From positions 545,772 to 609,771 of the forward strand of contig JALJCO010001037.1 in the NCBI GenBank assembly GCA_023101725.1: a stretch of 64,000 nt of DNA. Reading direction: 5' to 3'. The DNA comes from Atherinomorus stipes. Its lineage: Eukaryota > Chordata > Actinopteri > Atheriniformes > Atherinidae. The position numbers were made by a program, and so were the translations under genes. This document shows positions 35,798 through 47,087 of the stretch, in pieces. Numbering within the stretch: the stretch's first letter is position 1; each line of letters opens with the position of its first letter. Under the pieces are notes generated by a model. It was not told the origin of the DNA and made no database searches. It was given only the letters and a program-made list of their open reading frames with translations.

Positions 35798-38700
35798 ATC
35801 TGTGAAGTTAATCTGTATTATTTCTAAACATTTTAATCATAACACGTGCCATATTAAAAATCCGTATCTGAGATGATCTTATTGTGAGAAGCTGATTTTA
35901 GGATTGTAGGTGGTTTTGTTGAATAGTGAACCAAATCCACTAAAATCACTTCATCCTCCATTTTTATGAAGTTTATGATCTCTTCAAAGCTTTATGGCTG
36001 ATTTTCATCAGGCCCACGTGCACCACGTTCAGGTTGCACCGCGGTTTCATTCCTATCTCTGCAGCGGAGACGTCTCACACCCCCAAAGTGTCAGACGTCC
36101 CTGCATCTCTGCAGAGTTCACATGCAGAGCGGATGCCGGCTATCCTACTGGAGGTAATGCAGCTTCATCCTCGGCATTTTGAAGGTGTGACATGAACAAT
36201 AGCCACGGCTGTGAATGTAGAGGAAATGCTGCGTCATTTACCTTTGTGGTGGCAAGAACCCAAGTCACAGGACTCTGCAGTTAATGAGACTGCTGCGGTG
36301 GTGTACTTATGATGATTTAGAAAAAAATAAAAGAAATTTGAAGGAATGGCAGCCTGCCGCTCCGAAATGAGCATAGAAGAAAGACTGATGGTGAACATAC
36401 TGTATGTTTTTATATACATATAAAAGCCAACTCTGGTGGTAATTGATCAGAGTTCCTGTGAATATGTTTATGAGCTCTCAGAAATAAAAGACAATGTTTA
36501 TTTTCTGGTTTGAAATATACTTACTGTGCTTTCTAATGTTAGAAAGCAGCGTTGCATCTACTTAAGTAAATCCATTCTGACCTTTCTCCAGTTTATTATT
36601 TATTATCTAGATCGCAGCAAACTGGCCTTTAATGAATGTTTATGCATATATGAGTAAGTAATGCATCTAAATGGGAAAGAAACACTTAACTTAATGGACT
36701 ACTAATATAAATTCTTTGAATAATACAGACATGACCCACTCTATGTGTGGTCTCCTGCTGCTGGACAACAGCCAATAAAACAAACAATGCTTTTTTTTTT
36801 TTTTAAAAAGGTTTTTTTTTAAAATCTTTAAAAACTTTTTAAATGCTTTTTTCTTGTATAAAAAGTCAATCACACATCATTTTTAGTTTTTCCTCTTTTT
36901 GAGCGAGACATTTCCAGCAAAGTCCTACAAAGCTGCACGTCAACCCTTCAGGAATCAGTGTTTGGAGTTTCATCACATCAAACTCTATATTACACAAAAA
37001 GTTAGTGATATTTGGCTTTTTGTATGATGTCAGAATGAACCTAAAATCCAGGTGAACTTAATTAGACTTGCTCTAAACTTTTCATTGCACATGGACATTA
37101 TTCAATGGTTTACTATTTATTGCACATCATGCTGTTCTCCTAAAAGATGACTAACCAAAAAAAATAAAAACTTAGAGTGTAAACCGTGACTTAACCCCTA
37201 AACGTTCTGGTTAAATGACGTCTTGTTTCTAAACATCCTCTTCATCACTCTGTTTACATTTAGACGTCACTGAACACATGACAAGTTATTGAGACATTGT
37301 CATTTTTACGGCGTAGTATACCCACCATTGTTGTTAGCTTTTCTTTCAATAAATTGTTCGAGACGGAGGAATTACCACATCATAATTCCAGTTAAATGTC
37401 CAACATTCATGATATAATATCAATAACGTGAACATTTTACATTTTCCTTAAATTCCTTCAATTTTCCTGTGTAATATTTGCTTGGATTGGTCCTACAGTA
37501 ATCCTGAGTTTAGTCTGAAGAAGTCTGCAGATTTTCTCCCTTTTACCACCTTCCTCCACCATGAGCATCATTAGAACGAGTCAGACATGCAGGAAGCCAC
37601 ACATGACGTATCTGCTCAGGAAGTGAAATGAGAAATAAAAACATACTCGCTATTTTACTCTGTCGTGACTTCGGGTTGGTTTTTCTTGTAAGGATTCCTG
37701 TGGGCGGGTTATTTGTCACAGCATGTCACATGACAACTTGTTGGCTACTTCCTTGTAGTTTCCCGGAGATTGCTGTCATGCTTTAAACCTCACATGTGAG
37801 TCTTACCTGCAGCCGTGTGTCAGGTGAGCGTTTACAGTATGTTAGATTCTTGCACGTAGACTCTTAGGTCACGTCTGAACTCATTCTCCCAGCTGCTCCA
37901 CACAGTCTGCATAACACCAGCAGTCAGACACACACACACAACGTTTGTTATTTTAAACAGATACTTCAGAGATTCTTCGTGACATCATGGGTTGCTGGTG
38001 GGAGAGGATCTTCTACTGACATTAGAAAGGTTTTTGCTTTGCTTTTGCATCTTAGTGAGATCTGGTTTTAGGACAAGTTGACAAAAGCAAAAGGAAAGAC
38101 GAGGAGTGAGGAGCAGGGGAAATCCATCCATCCATCCAGAATCCCCAGAGGAAACCAGAAAGCGAGGTGTTTCCCAGATGTGTCGTACATTCCTCTTCTG
38201 CCGGGTAGTCGTTAAACGGTTGGCTAATCAACTTTTAGCTTTCCTCCGGAGCGGCGGCGGCACTCAGAGCTCTAATGAAGACAGACGAGGTTTGAAGAGT
38301 GAGGCTGAGATGGATGCTCATGCATGCGGTCCTAGCTGTCGGTAACGGCGTGCTTATTATCTTCAGACTTATTGATTGGTTGATGTGCAGGTTCCATCTA
38401 TAAAGGAGTGTGTGTATGTTATCTAGCAGCGCTTTGTCACCCCAAGAAAACCTGTTACAAGACAGCGCATTGACATATACAGTATATACGTTATGCAGTA
38501 TATTTACACTTAAAATCAATGGTTTCCTTTTTTCCTCATATCACAGCAGTCATATCAGTTCCTGTTTGTCTAATGTTGCTTTGGGTGTACAAGCTTTTAC
38601 TGAATTACATCAGCACTGAGACAAAGTTACCAGGAAGTTTCTAGAAGAGGAAGGAGTCTCTTTAAAGAGCTGTAAACATGGCTATAGTTAATGTTTTAAT

Positions 38701-39073
38701 GTGCTTATATAATCTCTGTTGCTGATGACGTCAGGTTATAATGTGTAAATAGATGCCTGATATGCAGCTCGTTCCCATCACTGCTGGAAATGCAAGACTG
38801 ATTTTTTTTCTTTTTTAATTGATTAGATTATGAAACAGAGGAAAACGCAGAGAGCACGACAGCAGCCAGCCTGGAAGGCCGGCGACTGCTCTGATGTTGC
38901 TGCTGTCTGAGCCAGTTACTGCTGTAATGTGCATTCATGTTCATTCATTCTTGCAGTTAAATGCAACAGTAGCATCAGTGTTTAGCAGATAAATGCCAGC
39001 GATCCAGCCACATGATCATGTTTTTCTGGAAACTGCATGTCCCAACTGTTTGTGTCTTGACTTAAGTTTAACT

Positions 39074-40088
39074 TAAAGGAGTACAGCACAAGTTCCAACT
39101 TTTTTCCAGAAGTTCGCCCCCTCTGGCGACAAGTGGTAGTGATGCTAATGTTGTGCACACGCATGAGCCGCTTCAACTGCGTTGGTCTCTAATTTAACCC
39201 ACATTACACTCAGTCTGAGCCCAGAGTTAGAGACACGATGTCTACTGAACTTATAAAGTTATAAATGTGCAAATTGTTTACGGTTTGATCGTTGAGTAAA
39301 CTGACGGACTGTATGCTAACGGTAACAGGCTAACGCTGGCTTGTAGTTCAAATATCTAAATTCACAGGCTGAGACCACGAATACCTTATAAAATTACCAC
39401 ATTAACTAATTTTTTTTTTTCTTTTTTCCTTTCCACATAAACTAAATTTAACATGTGACCAGAGTGTATCTCTTCCCCGGGAACAGTCATATGGCTGTCA
39501 TACTGCTACATTTACATGCTAAAATCATTGCAATATTGTGCATCCTTATATCCGTCATACATCACATTTACCATGTTAGTAAGAAGACAGCCAACTGTGG
39601 GTCCCGTTTTTCTCCCAGACTGGATCGGAGCTCCCTCCAATTCAAAAAAAGAAAAAGATAAAAAGCTGCTTGGTTGTTTACTCCCGTCTTACTCCGGTGC
39701 AGGCATTGTGCCGAAAAAAGCCCCCCTGCCATGGGGACAGGTTAGACTCCAGTTTGGTTCTCTTAGTCTCACAAGACAAAACTTTTCTTCTTTGTCTTAC
39801 TGGAGTCTGAGTTGGGGTTTGAGAGGCACCTGCTCTCCATCTTTTAGCAGGATGCTCAACATGGCAGGCACAGCCAGACGAACATTGAACGCGCAGCTCA
39901 TCTCCTCCACAAACGCCCCCTTGAGGCTTCGTAACCAATTTCTCGCGTTGAGCATTCAGAAACGGTATTAGAGACCACCGCAGTGAAGAAAGATCAACTC
40001 ATTCTACACATCAGACAATTGTAAGAGTATGTGGAGGAAAGAAAAGAATAGTATTTAACATTTAAACTTGCACAGTGCACCTTTAAAT
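39074..40088. mobile_element. non-autonomous element with imperfect TIRs (about 1 kb)
   Basis: Ends are taaaggagtacagcacaag and, reversed, taaaggtgcactgtgcaag (14 of 19 identical). Open frames inside do not resemble a transposase. No clean target duplication was seen. Confidence 0.55.
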
Positions 40089-40424
40089 CAACTCTGTAGA
40101 AACGAGGAGGGAAAATATGTTGTAACTGCATCTGTCCACACACCATTTCCACTTCTGACACACTGAATTTTTCCAGTGTTTAGATTAGTTGGCTTATTTA
40201 GACAATTCTGGCTGAATTGCTTCTGTCTGGACACATTCCTCAGCTGCATCATATCTTGCTGAAACTGCTGACAGCTTTTACCAATACCACCCTCTTAAAG
40301 TTGGCTGGGGGTCCTCTTACATTTGTAAGGAGCCCCTTTCGTTCATGCATGCAGGTACTCATGATAAAAAAGTTTAATCCCTGAAAATAACTCGTTACAG
40401 GTTCAGATGAGCCTTACATCCGTT

Positions 40425-40660
40425 TAGATCATGGATCATTAACTCTGGACCGTTTGTGCCAGAGTCCTCCAGGTTTTAGATGCTTCCCTGCTGCAACACA
40501 CCAAACTAAATTTAACAGGTTGTTAAGAGGCTTGTGCAGAACTTGATAACAAGCTGCTGGAGAATCTTTTCATTTGAATGAGGTGTGGTACAGTAGGGAA
40601 ACCACTAAAACCTGTAGGATACTGGCCCAAGGGGTCTGGAGTTGCTGATCCCTGCAGATA
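40425..40660. mobile_element. short palindromic MITE, copy 2
   Basis: Same layout as 2585-2780: 'ccaggttttagatgcttccc' and 'tgctgcaacacacc' on the left, 'agggaaaccactaaaacctg' on the right. Non-coding. Confidence 0.65.
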
Positions 40661-41413
40661 GGCCAGTGGGCAGCCGTTAGGCATGTAACAATATGAAATG
40701 TAACCAATTATTGTGACCAAAATAATCACTGTTATTGTTATTATAATGATATTGTTGAATTATCCTCAAAATATTCAAAAAGTACATAAACACACACTGA
40801 AATCATTTCACCAAGTTTTATTTTAAACATAATAAGAAATAAAATAATAAGCACAATGGACTTTCTGTTGGCAGAAACATTAAAGTAAGTGATATAAAGG
40901 TGTTACATGGTGATGTCATGAAGTAACAGAAGGAAATCCTGGGCTGGAAACAGGGTGTTTCATCTGTTGTTTCTTTGGAGGGAACGTTGTAGAACTTTTG
41001 GAGAGTTTTATGACACATTAGAGGAAGAAATGAAAAAGTCATCATGTTTCTTCTTTAATTAATTCTTAGCTAAAGGTTTGGGTTTTTAGAGGATATTGGA
41101 GGCAACGGTGCTTTCATGCAGTAGAACATAGAAACCGTGAATCTTTTCACTTTTAACTCGGTGCGAATGTCTATCTGATTGAGTTTTCTGTTTGACTTAT
41201 GAAACATAAAGTGTAAACAGGATTATGAGCATCTGCTGAGTTTTGTTATGTCCATTCTTTAATGTTTTACTAAAAATGCACAATACTTCAGGTTGATAGG
41301 GGGTCACCTCGGTGTTTTGCTTCACCAGTTCCACATCAGCAACAATCTCTCATGATCTGAATCATAGAAAATGTTGGGCAGTTTTCATTTAAATGTGAAT
41401 GTTTCTTTGTCAG

Positions 41414-41524
41414 GAATGGATCCGTCCATGGGCCAGGAGAGGAGAACACCGGTCACCCCCTCCTCATCCTCTCGCTACAACCGCCGGCGGTCGTCTGGGT
41501 CCAGAAACGAACGTTACAGATCAG
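41414..41524 (+). CDS. dip2c: dip2c exon 3 (internal coding exon)
   Basis: 111 nt, phase 1-1. With the G from exon 2 it encodes G-MDPSMGQERRTPVTPSSSS and then RYNRRRSSGSRNERYRS, ending with the first base of an Asp codon. The block QERRxPVTPSSxSRYxRRRSSGSRxERYRS matches DIP2C specifically as I recall it and differs from DIP2A and DIP2B, so it settles the paralogue. The segment is basic and Ser-rich and lies within the N-terminal regulatory region. Acceptor tttctttgtcag and donor CAG|GTAACA are good. Whether this is the a or b fish duplicate cannot be told. Confidence 0.95.
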
Positions 41525-42776
41525 GTAACAACACACCTGTGGGACATTTGTCTCCATTCTTAATGTGCTTTTATTATATGAATATTTCTACAGACTTTGT
41601 GAAACCGCAGCACGGCTAGACATAAACACCTGATGGAGAAATGAGATGAGAAAATAACTTCATATTGTGTGTGAAACATCATTAAAACAGCAAATATTAG
41701 TTTTAATTGATGCAAAATGTTGGAATTAACTTTAGATTTGTATTTGACAGTCATCAAAGAGACTTCATTTCATCTTTTTTACTTTAACATCGGCTTAAAT
41801 CCATCTAATTAAACCTAAATGTAACCTGTTTTTCTTTTCTTTTTTCTACTGGATGATAAGAAATATCGCAAAACCCACAAGTCTGATGCAGACGTCAAAG
41901 GAAGCGTGTAATGAAATGAAATATTCCCAAAGTTTTGAAAGATGTAATGAAAATAAAAAGCCCGTGTCCATCGATGTGCCTTCAAACTGTATTCTTTCCT
42001 CCTCCAGCCAAGTTTGAAGGTAACACGAGGCCCAGTTAGAGAGACGGATGAACTGGTTGCAGATGTTTTTAGTGCGCTGCCTCCTCCCTCTCCGATCCGG
42101 TCGTGCCTGAACGTTTCTCCTCATTCAGTCAAACATTGTTTACAGCAGCCCTGCAGACCTTTTCCCATCAATCTGGCTGCCAGCAAGTGAGCCTGAACAG
42201 AATCTGGATTCATGTTCTCTCTGCTTATTTGTAGATGTTGGTTCTGTTGCTAAATTTAAGTCATTTTAAGATGGCCAGTGTTAAAATCAGAGGTCACAGA
42301 CACAGAATCAGATGTTTCTTCCATAATATGAATGGCCATCTTTTAATGGTTTGACTTTTATTGGCTGATCTTCTGGGATTTGGCCTGTTTTAAGAGTCTT
42401 TTGAGTCTTGATTACTATATTTGGATACATTTAGGTCCACAAAGGCCTTTAAATCCCCTCCTGAGCTGCTGCATCATCTGAGGCATTTGTGGTTGATTCA
42501 GTCTTTCTAGTGTTTGCAGAATAAGCTGCAATAAGTCCACTGTTAGCTTTTGTTGAATCCTCCACAGCTCTCACAACATCCACGGTTCAGTTTTGTTCCA
42601 TTTGGCACAAACTAAACCCTTTTTCAGGATTAATTTGGGTTTTTAACTCAGATAAAATCATGTTTGTGACATCTCATCTGAAGGTCATCTGTCAGTTTGA
42701 GCTGGTGGTATTTTGGGTGTGTAGTTATGTTCTTTTATGCTGTTGGGGAAATTTGCCCAAGTTTGATTCAGTAGGA

Positions 42777-42949
42777 TAGAAAAATAACCCATTAAAGGGG
42801 AAGTTCGGTTGTTTTTAACCTGGACCTTTTTTTCTAGCATGAAATACGTTCACTTACTCACCCAGACTGTTCTGGTGCAACTGGAATTCCTTCAGGAGAT
42901 ATTTAGATCCACTCCAGTTCAGCGTATGTCCAATTTAATGGAAGTGATG
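42777..42949 (+). mobile_element. left arm of a fold-back MITE, truncated
   Basis: From 42792 this matches the left arm of the full element at 43241-43916 at about 90 percent, and even the 15 bp before it (agaaaaataaccca) are shared. It stops at 'ggaagtgatg', where a LINE-like repeat begins. Confidence 0.8.
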
Positions 42950-43216
42950 TTCTCCCCATGTATGCCTGGGTTCTCTCCGGGTACTCCGGCTTCCTCCCAC
43001 CATCCAAAGACATGCATGTTAGGTTAATTGGTCACTCTAAATTGTCCCTAGGTATGAATGTGAGTGTGAATGGTTGTCTGTCTCTCTGTGTTGGCCCTGC
43101 GTTAGACTGGCGACCTGTACAGGGTGTACCTGCCTCTCACCTGATAATAGCTGGGATAGGCTCCAGCAACCCCCCGTGACCCTGAACTGGATAAGCGGTA
43201 CAGAAAATGACTGACA
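42950..43216 (+). mobile_element. LINE-like dispersed repeat (3' end)
   Basis: Carries 'tctccgggtactccggcttc', 'ccaaagacatgcatgttagg', 'gttagactggcgacctgtac' and 'ggataggctccagcaacccc', then 'ggataagcggtacagaaaat'. This is a very common fish interspersed repeat; I judge it a LINE 3' region but could not place the clade. Confidence 0.7.
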
Positions 43217-43240
43217 GAAAATGATGAGAAAAATAACCCA

Positions 43241-43916
43241 TTGAAGGGGAAGTTTGGTTGTTTTTAACCTGGATCTATTTTCTAGCATGAAATACGTTCA
43301 TTTACTCACCCACAGTTTTGGTGCAACTTGAATTCCTTCAGGAGACATTTAGATCCACTCCAGATCAGCGTATGTCCACGATAATGGAAGTGATGCAGGC
43401 AACGGTGCAGCCTCTAAATAAGGCATTATCTGCCATAAACTCCTTCATTTCACCAATGTTTTGCTACGAAACATTAGTTGGACCCCCTGTGAGCTCAAAG
43501 CGGCTTTGAGTTGCTCATTCATGGTGATCCGTCCTTATTTACAGACATTTACTTGCTATGGTGTCACATAAAAGTGACATCATCAAAGCCACCGCAGTAA
43601 AAGTTTCCGTAAATAAGGTCGAAGCACCACAAAAAAAGCCACTTCAAGCTGCTTCAAGCTCACAGGGGATCAGACTAATGTTTTGTAACAAAATATTGGT
43701 GAAATGAAGGAGTTTGTAGCAGATAATGCCTTATTTAGAAGCTTTGTGAGGTTGCCAGCATCACTTCCATTATATTGGACATACGCTGATCTGGAGTGGA
43801 TCTAAATGTCTCCTGAAGGAATTCAAGTTACACCAAAACTGTTTGGGTGCGTAAATGAACATATTTCATGCTAGAAAACAGGTCCAGATTAAAAAAAAAA
43901 GGAACTGTCCCTTTAA
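43241..43916. mobile_element. fold-back MITE, full copy (676 bp)
   Basis: Almost the entire element is one imperfect palindrome with arms of about 310 bp: ttgaaggggaagtttgg at the left, ccctttaa at the right, and paired blocks such as 'tccactccagatcagcgtat' with 'atacgctgatctggagtgga'. The centre is near 43575. Flanking TTGA and TTAA fit a TTAA target. Non-coding. Confidence 0.85.
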
Positions 43917-44671
43917 GTATAAAAAAAGAAACTATTGGAGCACCTCTAAAGAGCACACACACTTTCACACACTGTGCAGTCAAATACAGGACAATAAATG
44001 CTCACTTGAGATTTAAATGACCTCCCTCCCAAACACAAGCACACACATCAAATAAAGGCAGATCCCAGAGCCCCGTTCATCCTGACTAATGTCTCACTGA
44101 TGTCGTTATCGGGCCGACAGCCCGCGGTCTCCGCATCACCACTCGTTGTTTGCCGTCTGCAGGCAACAGGCACTGTTCAAACAGACCTGCAGCCAAATCG
44201 CAGGGCTTCATCTCGCTGGCAGAAACGCTCATTTACAAAACCTCCTCATCGGCACTCCCTCAGCTCCATCCAGCTGGAAACCGCAGGGTCTCCTGGGGGC
44301 CGCTGTCAGCCGGGGGGTGTTTGTGTATGTAAACTGAATGTGAGGAAATGGGAACATGGTGCTCATTGTAACAAGAACACTGCAGCACCAAGGCCAGCTG
44401 ATCATCCTGCTGCTGCTTTCTTTCCTGCTGGTGCTTCGGCTGATTTACTGGAGCTAATTTCTCCACTCCCCACCCCCCCCGCTCCCAGGTTTACACTGGA
44501 AGCCAGAGCTGTTATTGGTACCTGAAGTCATCCACTTTCTCTGGTTACTTGATCAGCGTCTCCTTGTTTAGTTGGAACAATAAAAGGTTCATGTCCTGCA
44601 GTGAAAACACTCGGGTGGTTTAAGCTAATTAAATGTGTTTGTGGTTGAGAAGCTGGCCTTGTGACTGATGA

Positions 44672-46177
44672 ACACTCACTGCACACTTTATTAGGTCCAT
44701 CTGTGTAACTGTTTAACATAAAAATATCTAATCAGCCAATCACATGGCAGCAACTCAACACATTTAGTCATGTAGACATGGTGAAGACGACTTGCTGGAG
44801 TTCAAACTGAGCATCAGAATGAGGAAGAAAGAGGATTTAAGTGACTTTGAACATGGCATGGTTGGTCTGAGTGTTTACTGGGATTTTCACACACAACCAT
44901 CTCTAGGATTTCCAGAGAAGAAGAGAAAAGATCCAGTGAGCAGCAGTCGTCTGGACCAGAATGTCTGGTTGATGTCAGAGGAGAATGGGCAGACTGGAAC
45001 GTTGCTGGTCTGATGAGTCTCCTTTTCAGCTCCATGTTCAGATGCTAGGCTCAGAATCTGGTGGGAACATCATGAAAGCATGGATCTTAGACCTTTGCCC
45101 CTTTTGGGCCCCTTAGCACCAACGTGGCGGTTTAACCACCACAGCCTGAGTATTGTTGCTGACCATGTCCATCCCTTTATGACCACAGTGGAGCATCTTC
45201 TGATGCTACTTCCAGCAGGATAATGCACCATGTCATAAAGCTCACATCATCTCCAACTGCTTTCTGGAACATGACGATGAGTTCACCGTCCTCCAACGAC
45301 CCCCATGGTCACCAGACCTCAGTCCAGCAGAGCAGCTTTGGGATGTGGTGGAACGGGAGATTCTCATCATGGATGCAGCAACTGTTTGATGCCGTCATGT
45401 CAATATGGAGCAAAATCTCTGAGGAATCTTTCCAACACCTTGTTAGATCTAGGCCACCAAGAATTAAAGGGGAAGTTTGTTTTTTTTTTTCAATCTGGAC
45501 CTATTTTCTAGCATGAAATACGTTAATTTACTCACCCAGACAGTTTTGGTGTAACTTGAATTCCTTCAGGACATATTTAGATCCACTCCAGATCAGCGTA
45601 TGTCCAATATAATGGAAGTGATGCAGGCAACCTCGCGCAGCCTCTAAATAAGGCATTATCTGCCACAAACTCCTTCATATCACCAATGTTTTGCTACGAA
45701 ACATTAGTCGGACCCCCCCTGTGTGCTCAAAGGGGCTTATTTTGTGGTGATTCGTCCTTATTTACAGACATTTTTACTTTGATGACGTCACTATTATGCA
45801 ACACCATAACAAGTACATGTCTGTAAATAACGACGAATTACCACAAAAAAGCCGCTTCGAGCTCATAGGGGGGTCCTACTTATGTTTCGTGACAAAACAT
45901 TGGCGAAATAAAGGAGTTTGTAGCAGATAATGCCTTATTTAGAGGCTGCGCGAGGTTGCCTGCATCACTTCCATTATATTGGACATACGCTGATCTGGAG
46001 TGGATCTAAATATCTCCTGAAGGAATTCAAGTTACACCAAAACTGTCTGGGTGAGTAAATGAACATATTTCATTCTAGAAAATAGGTCCAGGTTGAAAAA
46101 AACTGAACTTCCCCTTCAAGTCATCTGGAGTCCAACCTGTTACTTGGAAGTTGTAGCTCATAAACTTGCCAGTGAGT
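44672..46177 (+). mobile_element. Tc1-like transposon remnant interrupted by a fold-back MITE
   Basis: Starts acactcactgcacacttta and ends cataaacttgccagtgagtt, an inverted pair. Plus-strand remnants include the DNA-binding part (44815-45010) and the catalytic-domain end (45220-45460). It is split at 45464 by a MITE and resumes at 46120 with 'gtccaacctgttactt'. Same family as 7930-8700. Broken in several places, so it cannot encode an active transposase. Confidence 0.85.
45464..46119. mobile_element. fold-back MITE, full copy inside Tc1-like element (656 bp)
   Basis: Arms of about 300 bp, closely related to 43241-43916. Flanks are TTAA (45464-45467) and TCAA (46116-46119). The surrounding Tc1-like sequence shows what the empty site looked like, which supports a TTAA target as in piggyBac-type elements. 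Confidence 0.85.
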
Positions 46178-46961
46178 TTATATGTTGCTGCATGAAGTGG
46201 ATTTAATATCCCCCTTTTCATTAATTTGCTCCATTGGAGCATCACAGTCTGGATTTGTAATAAATATGAGGGATTCCAAGTTGTTAACAGCTACTTTTCC
46301 TTGATCTGTTTTTTCTTTTCCTTTTCTCCTCTGAGATATATTGTTTTGTAAGGGACGACGATCCAGGTGAAGATGCATTGCTTTCATTTCTAGCGCATCA
46401 TACAGCAGATTTTATCAACAGGTTTTTAAGTAGAGTCTGAATTTGATTTTGATTTACTAACCTTTATCTGTACATCTTGGAAACAAACCTCTGAGATGCC
46501 CGAGCAGAGACGTGTAAACCAGCATAAAACTGCTTTGGAGCTGTAATAAATGAGTAAATGTGCATTTGCAGTTCCTGAAGCTGGTTGGAATATTTAAGGT
46601 TTTTAAATGAACATTTTTCAACCTGCATGCAGCATCTGGTTGCAGAACAGAAAGCATGAAACAGCCGGAGTAACAGCTTCCAAAACCAAATAAAAACATG
46701 ACGGTCCTGCGATGGATCACCAGATCAATAGATGTCCGGCCTGCCTTGCAAATGTCAGACAAATACAAATTAAATTAGATTTTTGTTACCCAAACAGGTG
46801 AGAATAAATTCTGTGACAGATTTGTCTGGACATCCAGATGAGTTACAGAATGCAGCTGTTTTGGGCTCATAAGAGAATATATTGTGATCATATGATGCAT
46901 TAATACTGTGATTAAGAAATATATCCCCCTTAACCTGCAAAACCTGTTTATGTGTCTCCAG

Positions 46962-47087
46962 ATGTGCACACAGAGGCGGTGCAGGCAGCCCTGGCGAAAC
47001 ATAAAGAAAGAAAAATGGCAGTCCCGATGCCTTCGAAGCGGCGGTCCCTGGTGGTCCAGACCTCAATGGATGCCTACACACCACCAG
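46962..47087 (+). CDS. dip2c: dip2c exon 4 (internal coding exon)
   Basis: 126 nt, phase 1-1. With the G from exon 3 it encodes D-VHTEAVQAALAKHKERK, then MAVPMPSKRRSLVVQTSMDA and YTPP, ending with the first base of an Asp codon. As I recall it, this is residue-for-residue the DIP2C sequence; it completes the DMAP1-binding region. The helix DVHTEAVQAALAKHKERK and the basic KRR motif are conserved in all DIP2 paralogues. Acceptor tgtgtctccag and donor CAG|GTAAGA are near consensus. Exons 2, 3 and 4 are all symmetrical (1-1), so skipping one would keep the frame. Confidence 0.96.

Larger units (their letters stand above)
16701..41413 (+). other. dip2c: dip2c intron 2, host of a nested TRIM gene
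   Basis: A 24.7-kb intron from GTAAAA to TTTGTCAG. It holds the intronless TRIM gene at 28671-30707 and many transposon remnants listed separately. The stretches 20831-21840, 22510-24740, 28035-28620, 32220-34450 and 35880-39070 are AT-rich with no supportable gene. The (CA)n tract at 23866-23902 and the LINE-like smear at 32690-32760 are minor features. An 89-codon open stretch with an acceptor-like start near 26232 remains unexplained. Confidence 0.8.
41525..46961 (+). other. dip2c: dip2c intron 3
   Basis: From GTAACA to GTCTCCAG. It holds two fold-back MITE copies, a LINE-like insert and a Tc1-like element (listed separately), plus a GC-rich patch at 44060-44530. The stretches 41620-42770 and 46180-46960 show no supportable feature. 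Confidence 0.85.

Noticed and set aside
39516..39971. 151-codon frame as a gene
   Set aside because: It lies inside an element with inverted ends, on both strands partly open, with no transposase-like or other motif.
44100..44525. 141-codon frame as a gene
   Set aside because: Several overlapping frames are equally open, as expected of GC-rich DNA; no motif and no splice context in frame with dip2c.
44815..45516. Short frames as independent genes
   Set aside because: They are broken pieces of a Tc1-like transposase, interrupted by deletions and a MITE.
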